Source: RGIG1934 sp964492545 (GTDB taxonomy: Bacteria > Bacillota > Clostridia > Lachnospirales > Lachnospiraceae). From it: a stretch of 13,925 bases of DNA. Numbering within the stretch: position 1 is the first letter of the stretch; each line of letters starts with the position of its first letter. The position numbers and the translations under genes were made by a program. Positions 1 to 6,608 of the stretch are shown one piece after another. The notes under the pieces were generated by a model. It worked only from the letters and a program-made list of their open reading frames with translations, was not told the origin of the DNA and made no database searches. The DNA lies in the NCBI GenBank assembly GCA_964492545.1, contig CAZBKO010000058.1, forward strand, positions 1-13,925, given 5' to 3'.

Positions 1-4
1 ACTA

Positions 5-265
5 TTATCTTTTAATTGCTAATTGCAATATCAAGGACTTTTTCAGCAGCTTCGTGTTCATATCACCATTAACAGCGAAATCAACAACCTGCTTCGTATC
101 CAGGAGCTTTCTATTATCATCGGTGACAGCTAACCTGCTATCATTCTGGTCTGAATTCTCAACCTTCTCAATCTTCTTAACCTGTGCGTCCTCTTCCACA
201 GGACTAACTGAATTAATGCGGCTGTAATTATAATAATTAACACCACCAATGTTTCCAATAGTCAT
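5..265 (-). CDS. Small hypothetical protein, 86 aa
   Basis: I do not recognise this protein. It is short and polar, with a Gly/Asn/Tyr-rich start (IGGVNYYNYSRINSV), a charged middle rich in Lys, Glu and Asp, and a more hydrophobic basic end (LILQLAIKR). No signal peptide, membrane segment or metal motif is visible. The ATG start is secure: a strong AAGGAGG at 274-280 lies eight bases before it. It sits 74 bases after the ABC importer ATPase and could be read with that operon, but it has its own candidate promoter at 307-336, one reading of which resembles a motility sigma factor site. FlgM-like proteins or other late flagellar small proteins have similar length and composition, but I see no convincing FlgM motif. 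That the ORF is real is fairly sure; its function is unknown. Confidence 0.7.
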   Translation of the reverse strand: MTIGNIGGVNYYNYSRINSVSPVEEDAQVKKIEKVENSDQNDSRLAVTDDNRKLLDTKQVVDFAVNGDMNTKLLKKSLILQLAIKR

Positions 266-306
266 ATTAGCTGCCTCCTTTCATCAATCACTTTATTTTT
301 GTATAA

Positions 307-336
307 ATTATATCGGACTGTAGACTAAATAAATTA
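307..336 (-). promoter_or_regulatory. Candidate promoter of the 86-aa gene (sigma-D-like or sigma-A)
   Basis: On the minus strand TCCGATAT at 310-317 matches seven of eight bases of the sigma-D (sigma-28) -10 consensus GCCGATAT. TAAT at 333-336 lies 15 bases upstream, against the consensus TAAA. The same stretch also contains TATAAT (307-312), a perfect sigma-A -10, but no good -35 is found 16-18 bases in front of it. Transcription would begin near 300, giving a leader of about 35 bases before the ATG at 265. Which sigma factor uses it is inference. Confidence 0.45.
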
Positions 337-339
337 ACA

Positions 340-1722
340 CTAAATTTCAATAATTCTATCGCAAATCTTCTCGACTACCTTCATATCATGAGAAATAAAC
401 AGAATTGTAAGCCCCATATCCTTTTGAAGCTTTACCAGCAAATCCAGAATTTGCGCCTGAACTGTCACATCCAGTGCTGAGACAGCCTCATCAGCAACCA
501 CAAAATCCGCGCCACCAATAAGTGCAGAAGCTATGCTTATTCTCTGTCTCTGACCACCACTTAATTCCGAAGGATATCTATCCATATATTCATCTGATAA
601 GCCAACCCTGTAAAGCATTTCCTTAACTCTCTCTTTTCTCTCATTTGATGAATATTTTCTCTGTACACGAAGGGGCTCCTCAAGAATCCAGCTCACCTTT
701 TTTGCAGGATTAAGCGAGCTTAGTGGATCCTGAAATATCATCGTACTTCCTGCTGCCCTGTTCGTTATCCTGCCTGTGTAATATTTGTTAAGTCTAAGTA
801 TTGCTCTGCACAGAGATGTCTTTCCACAGCCGCTTCGTCCCACAAGTCCCACTATCTCACCTTTGCACACATTAAAATCTATGTTCTCAACAAAGAAATT
901 TTTCTTATGATTCTCATTATAGTATAATGCAACATCCTCTATACTTACTAATATGTTTTCATCCTGCATTCCATGAATCTTTTTACCTTTTGGCAAAGCA
1001 TTAATCAGCTTTTGCGTGTACTCCTGAGTCGGATGATTAAATATCTCATCCGGGTCTCCCTGCTCAACTATCTCACCTTCATTCATAACTATTATATTAT
1101 CTGCAAGGCTTCTCACCAGATTAAGATCATGGGAAATAAATAATATTGTCGTTTTGTAATCATAATTAATCCTCTTAATCAATTCAATTATCTGTGACTG
1201 AACCACCGGGTCAAGAGCCGTAGTAGGCTCATCTGCAATAAGCACCTGAGGATTATTTATCATAGCCATGGCTATCATCACTCGCTGCCTCATCCCCCCT
1301 GATAATTCATGCGGATACCTATTGTAAAGCTCTTCAGCCTTTGGAAGTTCAACCTTCTTCATCATTGCTAGCACACGTTCTTTTCTCTCTGAATCATTTA
1401 ATTTTGTGTGTAAAAGAAGTACCTCATCTATCTGTTTTCCCACCTTCATCAATGGATTCAGCGAAGTCATCGGCTCCTGAAATATCATCGAGACCTTGTA
1501 GTCATTTTCCATTTCCATAAGGCTCTTATTATCAAGTAAAATCTGTCCTTCACACCTTGCGTTATATGGAAGAAGCTTTGTAACTGCAAGTGCAGTCATG
1601 GTTTTTCCCGAGCCGGATTCACCCACAATTGCTGTGATTTTGCCACTTTTTGCTGTAAAAGATGAATCCTTTACAACCGTTATACCATCTATTGTAATTT
1701 TTAGATTTTTAATTTCCAGCAT
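340..1722 (-). CDS. Peptide-type ABC importer ATPase, two ATPase domains fused (DppD-DppF type), 460 aa
   Basis: This cytoplasmic subunit powers the importer encoded by the three genes upstream. Two complete nucleotide-binding domains lie in tandem. Domain 1 has Walker A GESGSGKT (34-41), Q-loop FQEPMTSLNP (81-90), signature LSGGMRQR (140-147), Walker B VLIADEP (160-166) and switch His198. Domain 2 has GRSGCGKT (295-302), FQDPLSSLNP (330-339), LSGGQRQR (387-394), FVVADEA (407-413) and His445. Between them is the oligopeptide-type tail DPDEIFNHPTQEYTQ. The same tail is missing after domain 2, which ends at DRIIEI right after the H-loop; no remnant is visible in other frames. Walker B of domain 2 reads DEA instead of the usual DEP. 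I chose ATG 1722 over an in-frame TTG at 1749 because AGGAGG lies eight bases before it. It overlaps the preceding permease gene by 14 bases. Substrate is not readable. Confidence 0.93.
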   Translation of the reverse strand: MLEIKNLKITIDGITVVKDSSFTAKSGKITAIVGESGSGKTMTALAVTKLLPYNARCEGQILLDNKSLMEMENDYKVSMIFQEPMTSLNPLMKVGKQIDEVLLLHTKLNDSERKERVLAMMKKVELPKAEELYNRYPHELSGGMRQRVMIAMAMINNPQVLIADEPTTALDPVVQSQIIELIKRINYDYKTTILFISHDLNLVRSLADNIIVMNEGEIVEQGDPDEIFNHPTQEYTQKLINALPKGKKIHGMQDENILVSIEDVALYYNENHKKNFFVENIDFNVCKGEIVGLVGRSGCGKTSLCRAILRLNKYYTGRITNRAAGSTMIFQDPLSSLNPAKKVSWILEEPLRVQRKYSSNERKERVKEMLYRVGLSDEYMDRYPSELSGGQRQRISIASALIGGADFVVADEAVSALDVTVQAQILDLLVKLQKDMGLTILFISHDMKVVEKICDRIIEI

Positions 1723-2521
1723 GTTCTCTACCTCCTGCAAGTGCTTCACTTAGCAGTACAAATCCAAGTATCATCAGCACCATGACAAGGCCCGGAAATA
1801 TTACACACCAGTAATATGAGAAATATCCCTGAGATTCTGAAAGCATTCTTCCAAGGCTGGCATAAGGTGGTCTGACGCCAATTCCAAGATAGCTAAGTGA
1901 TGCCTCTGTAAGTACCGCATTGTTAAATCCTATGGCAATTGACGATAAAAGCGTTGGAAGTGTATTTGGTAAAATATGGCTGAACATTATTCTTAAATGG
2001 CTGCATTTCATTAGCTTAGCACTGCTGACAAAATCGCGGTTTTTCAGCCTGATATATTCACTTCGCATCACTCTGGCAAAGCTTGGTATAAAAACAAGTC
2101 CCATTATCATAATAAGCTTAAATCTGCCTGTACCAAAAATACACACCATAACCATGGCCACAAGTATACTTGGAAAAGATGCAAGTGCATCGTTTATTCT
2201 CATAATAATCTCATCAAACCATCCGCCTATATATCCGGTAAATGCGCCGATTATCGTTCCCACAAATGCACCGATTGCAACTGTACATACAGCTACAATA
2301 AATGTCGTCTTCATGCCTTCGATAGTTCTGCAAAACACGTCTCTTCCATAATTATCAGTTCCAAAAATATGTTTTAATGATGGTCTAAGAAACTTTTCTT
2401 CTCCATTTATAGCATTTGGATCATATGGAAGATAAAAAAAGCTTATAATTACTGCTAAAATCATTATGGATGTTATTACAATTCCAATAATAAGTCCTGT
2501 TTTTTGCTTTTTGTCCTTCAA
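1709..2521 (-). CDS. Peptide-type ABC importer permease, DppC/OppC family, 270 aa
   Basis: This inner-membrane channel subunit partners the DppB-like permease just upstream. After an N-terminal membrane segment (about residues 9-30) comes the family hallmark PSLKHIFGTDNYGRDVFCR (47-65). Further membrane segments lie near 74-97, 115-130, 136-150, 190-205 and 238-260. The EAA loop that docks on the ATPase spans about 155-187 (EYIRLKNRDFVSSAKL through HILPN); its usual central glycine is replaced by Lys172. The LSYLGIGVRPPYASLGRML block (209-227) is typical of the family. The start is TTG, with GGAGG at 2530-2534 eight bases before it. The gene follows the other permease by 14 bases and overlaps the ATPase gene by 14, which suggests translational coupling. 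Length is near, slightly below, the family norm. The C-terminus (EALAGGREHAGN) is short. Substrate is unknown. Confidence 0.93.
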   Translation of the reverse strand: MKDKKQKTGLIIGIVITSIMILAVIISFFYLPYDPNAINGEEKFLRPSLKHIFGTDNYGRDVFCRTIEGMKTTFIVAVCTVAIGAFVGTIIGAFTGYIGGWFDEIIMRINDALASFPSILVAMVMVCIFGTGRFKLIMIMGLVFIPSFARVMRSEYIRLKNRDFVSSAKLMKCSHLRIMFSHILPNTLPTLLSSIAIGFNNAVLTEASLSYLGIGVRPPYASLGRMLSESQGYFSYYWCVIFPGLVMVLMILGFVLLSEALAGGREHAGN

Positions 2522-2535
2522 AGCCTTATCCTCCG

Positions 2536-3498
2536 TTAGTTATTTCCTATTCCAACCGAAACTCTTGGATCTATGTATTTATATACAATATCCACTATAC
2601 AGTTTACTATAATTACTACGGCTGCAATGTACACGATAATTGCCTGCACAATAGGGTAATCCCTGTTTCCCACTGCGCTCACAAGAATTCTTCCTATTCC
2701 CGGAATATTAAATACCTGCTCTACAATAATACTTCCCGCCATAACCTCTGCTATTATCATTCCTAAAAATGTCACTACAGGCATAAGCCCATTTCTAAAC
2801 ACATGACGAATTAAAATTCTAGCATTTCCTGCGCCCTTACTTCTGGCTGTTCTAACATAATCAGCATCCAGCTGTCCGGCCATTGATGTCTTTGTAAATT
2901 TGACTACCATGGCAATTTTAGGAATTGCAATAGCAAATGCTGCTGGAATTAAACATTCTATAAATCCCCAAAAATTATCAGTATAATCCACATATCCTCC
3001 CGGTGTAAACATATGTAATGTAAGCCCAAATACAACAATCAGTACTATGCCAAGAAAAAATGATGGAATTGACATAATAAATTGATTGACATAAGAAGCC
3101 ACCATTCCTTTGCCCTTATGCTCTCTAAATGCCAAAAGCACACCAATTGGAAGTGATATTATTATTGTTAATACAAGTGATATCGCACCCAGCCACAATG
3201 TAACCGGTAGTTTCTCTGATATAATATCTGACACCGGCATTTTGTACTTAATGGATGTTCCCATATCTCCTGTAACAAAATTGCCAAGCCATGTTCCATA
3301 TCTTTCATAAATCGGTCTATTATAGCCCAGTTCTTCTCTAAGCTCATCTGCCCGCTCCTGTGTTGCATTTGTTCCAAGCATTGACGTAACCGAATCACCT
3401 GGAATTATTTCAAATACAAAGAAGGCAATAACAGAAACCAAAAATAATGTGACAACTAAAGTTATTATTTTTTTGATTATATATTCAAGATTTTCCAT
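2536..3498 (-). CDS. Peptide-type ABC importer permease, DppB/OppB family, 320 aa
   Basis: This is the first membrane-channel subunit of the importer. It has the N-terminal membrane segment (about 10-32) followed by FEIIPGDSV, the periplasm-type domain with LREELGYNRPIYERYGTWL (53-71) and GDMGTSIKYKMPV (77-89), then five further hydrophobic segments near 100-124, 134-162, 181-198, 236-258 and 283-308. The EAA loop is canonical: DADYVRTARSKGAGNARIL (211-229) continuing to RHVFRNGLMP. Family markers near the end are FNIPGIGR (263-270) and DYPIVQAII (280-288). The ATG has a modest AAGAAGG site in front. It is 21 bases behind the binding-protein gene and 14 bases ahead of the DppC-like gene, so the genes form one operon. 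No terminator or hairpin separates it from the binding protein. Full length for the family. Confidence 0.95.
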   Translation of the reverse strand: MENLEYIIKKIITLVVTLFLVSVIAFFVFEIIPGDSVTSMLGTNATQERADELREELGYNRPIYERYGTWLGNFVTGDMGTSIKYKMPVSDIISEKLPVTLWLGAISLVLTIIISLPIGVLLAFREHKGKGMVASYVNQFIMSIPSFFLGIVLIVVFGLTLHMFTPGGYVDYTDNFWGFIECLIPAAFAIAIPKIAMVVKFTKTSMAGQLDADYVRTARSKGAGNARILIRHVFRNGLMPVVTFLGMIIAEVMAGSIIVEQVFNIPGIGRILVSAVGNRDYPIVQAIIVYIAAVVIIVNCIVDIVYKYIDPRVSVGIGNN

Positions 3499-3519
3499 TA
3501 TATTGCCTTCTTTCTTTGA

Positions 3520-5025
3520 TTAGTCTTCTATTTTCAGTGTTGACATATCCTGAACGTACACAGGATAAAATGTATAGCCTGATATTTTTTTACTTACTGC
3601 CACAAGAAGTGGTGGATCCTGTATAAATATGCTTGCTGCATCATCTGCAAGAATCTGCTGCATTTCCTTATAATATCCGACTTTTTCATCATCTTTTGTC
3701 GTTTCAACTGCCTTGTTATAGCACTCGTCATATGCAGTGTTCTTATAATTGCACATATTCTTATCGTTATCAGACACGAATCTTCTCATAAGGTCATTTG
3801 GTGCAAGCTGCGAATCAAATCCTATAATTGTTGCATCATATTTTCTGTTAGTGTATACATCCTCAAGCCACACATTCCAGTCGATAAGCTCGATATTTGC
3901 TGTAATACCAACCTTTTTAAGCTGTTCAACCAGTACTTCGCCTGTGCTTATGTGGAACTGATAGTTGTTTGGTATTTTTATTGAAAACTCAAACCCATCA
4001 GGATATCCCGCCTGTGTAAGCAGCTCCTTAGCCTTCTCAACATTGTAATCATATTGGTCTATTACATCGCTGTTAAAATATTTACCAAGGCCTGGGAACA
4101 TAAAGCTTCCTATTATTGTTCCATTTCCACCTGAAACAATATCCTGAATTTCTTTTCTGTTAGTTGCATAGTATAATGCCTGACGTACTAATTTGTTGCT
4201 AAAATACTCATTTTCATTATTTAGAAACAGTCCCTGTACGAGATTAGTATTTCCTACTTCTACATTCATAACATCCTTAAGTTCTGCTGCCTGGCTGTCT
4301 GTTAGATATGGATAGATATCTATAGAACCGGCTTTAAGATCAAGAAGGACTGAGTCTGTGTTCGATACAATTTTAAATTCGACCTTTTCAAGATCAGGCT
4401 TATCACCCCAATAGTCGTCGTTTCTTACAACTGTAAAATTGTTATCTACCTTATATGACTCAAATTTAAAAGGACCTGTGCCTACAGGTTTTGTTGCTTC
4501 CTCTGAGTAATCCTCTGGGATTATTGCAACATTCATATAACCAATAAGTTCAGTGTCCGGCTCTTTGAGTACCACATCAATTGTAGACTCGTCTATTATA
4601 TTTACAGCTTCAATATTTGAGAAACGGCTGATTAATAGTTCTTCATCTCTCATACCTGCATTTCTCTCAATTGAATACTTAACGTCCTTCGCCGTAACTG
4701 GTGTGTTATTGTGAAACTTTACATTTTCACGAAGTGTAAATGTGTATGTTTTCCCATCCTCTGACACTTTATAGTCGCTAGCTACAGCTGGAACCATATT
4801 TCCATCTTTGTCTGGCTTAACTAAGCCCTCAAAAATATTGAATAATACTTCTTTAGTTCCTGCCGCTACTGCTAAGTGTGGGTCAAGACTATCCAAGTCC
4901 TGTTGTATTCCTACAACAATTGACTTCTTATCCCCGGATGTAGAATTACCGCCTGACTTACCACCTGAGCATCCACCCAGTGCAATAGTCATAGCAAGCA
5001 TTAACAATAAAATTCTCTTTCTCAT
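3520..5025 (-). CDS. Solute-binding lipoprotein of the peptide-type ABC importer (SBP_bac_5 family), 501 aa
   Basis: This surface-anchored receptor captures substrate for the importer. The N-terminus is a lipoprotein signal (MRKRILLLMLAMTIALGGC) with lipobox LGGC and lipidated Cys19, then a Gly/Ser linker (20-33). The mature domain shows the family signature around 96-120, FTLRENVKFHNNTPVTAKDV then KYSIER, followed by VGTGPFKFESY (181-191), DDYWGDKP (203-210), the RQALYYATNRKEI block (281-293) and the C-terminal lobe containing YDATIIGFD (396-404). Length is normal for cluster C binding proteins. ATG 5025 has AGGAGA at 5031-5036 in front. It is first in the operon and directly behind a good sigma-A promoter. 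Family members bind di- or oligopeptides, nickel or sugars; no specificity can be read here, and peptide is the default guess. Confidence 0.95.
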   Translation of the reverse strand: MRKRILLLMLAMTIALGGCSGGKSGGNSTSGDKKSIVVGIQQDLDSLDPHLAVAAGTKEVLFNIFEGLVKPDKDGNMVPAVASDYKVSEDGKTYTFTLRENVKFHNNTPVTAKDVKYSIERNAGMRDEELLISRFSNIEAVNIIDESTIDVVLKEPDTELIGYMNVAIIPEDYSEEATKPVGTGPFKFESYKVDNNFTVVRNDDYWGDKPDLEKVEFKIVSNTDSVLLDLKAGSIDIYPYLTDSQAAELKDVMNVEVGNTNLVQGLFLNNENEYFSNKLVRQALYYATNRKEIQDIVSGGNGTIIGSFMFPGLGKYFNSDVIDQYDYNVEKAKELLTQAGYPDGFEFSIKIPNNYQFHISTGEVLVEQLKKVGITANIELIDWNVWLEDVYTNRKYDATIIGFDSQLAPNDLMRRFVSDNDKNMCNYKNTAYDECYNKAVETTKDDEKVGYYKEMQQILADDAASIFIQDPPLLVAVSKKISGYTFYPVYVQDMSTLKIED

Positions 5026-5062
5026 GTTAATCTCCTATTCCAATGATATTTTTAGTTGTCGA

Positions 5063-5079
5063 TAACATTGTAAATGTTA
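5063..5079. promoter_or_regulatory. Candidate operator palindrome over the importer -10
   Basis: TAACATT-GTA-AATGTTA is a perfect 7-3-7 inverted repeat that covers the -10 box of the importer promoter. Beside it, GTTGTCGATAAC (5055-5066) is a second palindrome with one mismatched pair. A repressor dimer bound here would block polymerase. The binding protein is not known. Confidence 0.4.
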
Positions 5080-5095
5080 ACTAATTTTTTAGCAA
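5067..5095 (-). promoter_or_regulatory. Sigma-A promoter of the ABC importer operon
   Basis: On the minus strand, -35 TTGCTA (5090-5095) and -10 TACAAT (5067-5072) are separated by exactly 17 bases. Transcription should begin near 5060, leaving a leader of about 35 bases to the binding-protein ATG. The -10 is embedded in an inverted repeat listed separately. Confidence 0.75.
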
Positions 5096-5122
5096 GTATT
5101 TATTTTATTTATTTATCTAATA

Positions 5123-5131
5123 TGCTATACT
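5123..5131 (+). promoter_or_regulatory. Extended -10 promoter of the AI-2E-family gene
   Basis: TGCTATACT is an extended -10 (TGn plus TATACT at 5126-5131). No good -35 is seen at 5102-5109, as is common for extended -10 promoters. Transcription would start near 5138. This makes the in-frame GTG at 5135 an unlikely start codon and supports the ATG at 5165. Confidence 0.55.
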
Positions 5132-5164
5132 ATTGTGAAGTATTTTACGGAGGTAATTAATTTT

Positions 5165-6469
5165 ATGAAGTCTGATTTTGAGAAAAAGTTTCTCAAGGGG
5201 TGTATATATGCCGGTGTTACAGTTGTAGCAGTGTATGTTATTATGTCGGCCATCGGTTTTGTTCCAAATGCCCTTTCAAAAATATTTAGTTTTCTGGAGA
5301 CTGTATTTGATATGCTGATGCCTGTTGTTATTGGCCTGATTATTGCTTATTTGTTATTTGGTCCCGTTTCAGCAATCGAGAAATTTCTGCTTAATAGAAA
5401 GCATTTTCCTATTAAGAAGAAGTCCGGATGTAGAGCAATTGGTATCCTGATAACATATATTTGTGTGATTGGAATTATTGTTTCAATTATACTTGGAATG
5501 TATTTTATGATAGGTGGCCAGATTAGCAAGAGTACCACACTTAACAACATTTATAAGACTTTAATATCTTATTTCAACAACAACACAATATCAGCCGATG
5601 CACTTCAGGAACAGCTGGCAAAATATAATCTTCCATTTTCTGATCTTATCAGTAACAAGATGGGTGATATTGCTTTGTGGTTATCTAATTTTATTTCATG
5701 GCTTATCACTTTCCTGTTTGGTTCTGCAATCAGTATCGGAAGCAACCTGTTTACATGGGGTATCGGATTTATCTTAAGTATCTATTTTCTTCAGAGTTCT
5801 GATTACTTTAAGGAATTATGGAGAAAGACATACTATGTGGTTTTCCGTAACAGCAAGATTGGTTCAGTTATAAGGCACTGCCTGTATGTTATTAATTATA
5901 CATTTTCAAATTATATTAGAGGACAGCTTATCGAAGCCTTTCTTGTGGGTGTTCTCTCAGCAATCGCTCTATACATACTTGATATTGATTACGCGCTTGT
6001 AATCGGTATTATATCCGGAATATGTAATCTTATTCCTTATGTTGGTCCTCTTGTAGGCACAGTTCTTGCCGGATTGATTGCTCTTCTTGGTGGAGATTTC
6101 TGGTTATGTGTATGGGCTGTGGTAGCTATGCAGATTGTTCAACAGATTGATGGTAACATTCTAGCTCCAAAGGTAGTTGGTGATATCGTTGGACTTCAGC
6201 CGGCCTTTATAATCATTGCCATTCTTATTGGTGGTAATTATGGTGGACTCCTTGGAATGCTTGTGGCAGTTCCAATTTGTGCCTCTTTCAAAACCCTTAT
6301 CGGAGAATGGTTTGAAAGCCATCACAACAATGGTTTTATACTTTCTGAAGAAATGCACGACGAAGAGCTTAAGCAATTTAATGAGAATTATAACAAGAAG
6401 GCTTCCTCCACAAAGCCAACCTTTAAAGAACGTATTAATTCTATCAAAAATAAATTTTCAAAAAAATAG
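5165..6469 (+). CDS. AI-2E family membrane transporter, 434 aa
   Basis: This is a polytopic membrane protein of the AI-2E (PF01594) family, which contains putative exporters such as TqsA as well as many members of unknown or ion-related function. Hydrophobic segments lie near residues 12-30, 48-66, 91-113, 172-207, 255-275, 277-305, 311-326 and 344-372. Family blocks visible are FILSIYFLQSSDYFKELWRK (202-221), YIRGQLIEAFLVGVLSA (250-266), GICNLIPYVGPLVGTVLAGL (285-304) and NILAPKVVGDIVGLQPAF (331-348), followed by GGNYGGLLGMLVAVP. The C-terminal 50 residues are polar and Lys-rich, probably cytoplasmic. The start is ATG 5165 with ACGGAGG at 5147-5153 (11-base spacing); the longer frame from GTG 5135 has no ribosome site. 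It is divergent from the ABC operon and monocistronic. Substrate cannot be inferred. Confidence 0.9.
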   Translation: MKSDFEKKFLKGCIYAGVTVVAVYVIMSAIGFVPNALSKIFSFLETVFDMLMPVVIGLIIAYLLFGPVSAIEKFLLNRKHFPIKKKSGCRAIGILITYICVIGIIVSIILGMYFMIGGQISKSTTLNNIYKTLISYFNNNTISADALQEQLAKYNLPFSDLISNKMGDIALWLSNFISWLITFLFGSAISIGSNLFTWGIGFILSIYFLQSSDYFKELWRKTYYVVFRNSKIGSVIRHCLYVINYTFSNYIRGQLIEAFLVGVLSAIALYILDIDYALVIGIISGICNLIPYVGPLVGTVLAGLIALLGGDFWLCVWAVVAMQIVQQIDGNILAPKVVGDIVGLQPAFIIIAILIGGNYGGLLGMLVAVPICASFKTLIGEWFESHHNNGFILSEEMHDEELKQFNENYNKKASSTKPTFKERINSIKNKFSKK

Positions 6470-6497
6470 TTGACATTTTGGTTCAGAGAGCTATAAT
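6470..6497 (+). promoter_or_regulatory. Consensus promoter directly after the AI-2E-family stop codon
   Basis: TTGACA (6470-6475) and TATAAT (6492-6497) are both perfect consensus hexamers, separated by 16 bases. The -35 begins on the base after the TAG stop. Transcription should start near 6504, only a few bases before the terminator hairpin at 6510-6542, and no gene lies downstream on this strand. Sequence match is excellent; activity and purpose are unproven. Confidence 0.6.
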
Positions 6498-6509
6498 AGT
6501 TTTGTACAG

Positions 6510-6548
6510 ACAAGGGCGTTCGTATTTAACGAACGCCCTTGTTTTTTT
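6510..6548 (+). terminator. Intrinsic terminator, plus strand
   Basis: A perfect 14-bp stem, ACAAGGGCGTTCGT (6510-6523) with ACGAACGCCCTTGT (6529-6542), closes a five-base ATTTA loop and runs straight into seven T residues (6542-6548). It ends transcription of the AI-2E-family gene and of anything started at the consensus promoter just in front. The opposite strand has no T run, so it is one-directional. Confidence 0.93.
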
Positions 6549-6571
6549 ACTTTCCCTCACTTATACATACC

Positions 6572-6608
6572 AAAAATGCCTCTGTTGCACTGAACAGAGG
6601 CATTTTCC
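6572..6608 (-). terminator. Intrinsic terminator of the zinc-ribbon/TPM/cyclophilin/HAD-GNAT operon
   Basis: On the minus strand, AAAATGCCTCTGTT (6593-6606) and AACAGAGGCATTTT (6573-6586) form a 14-bp stem with a six-base loop, ending in a run of five T (6572-6576). The hairpin begins two bases after the stop codon of the HAD-GNAT gene and faces the plus-strand terminator 24 bases away. Confidence 0.85.

Noticed and set aside
1723..1749. Nine extra N-terminal residues on the fused ATPase
   Set aside because: The TTG at 1749 has no ribosome site; AGGAGG is correctly spaced for ATG 1722, which gives the normal MLEIKNL start.
5135..5164. Longer start (GTG 5135) for the AI-2E-family gene
   Set aside because: It lies at or before the predicted transcription start and has no ribosome site, while ATG 5165 has ACGGAGG in front.
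5165..6469. Autoinducer-2 export as the function of the AI-2E-family protein
   Set aside because: The family name comes from one member; no luxS or quorum-sensing gene is nearby and family members have varied or unknown substrates.
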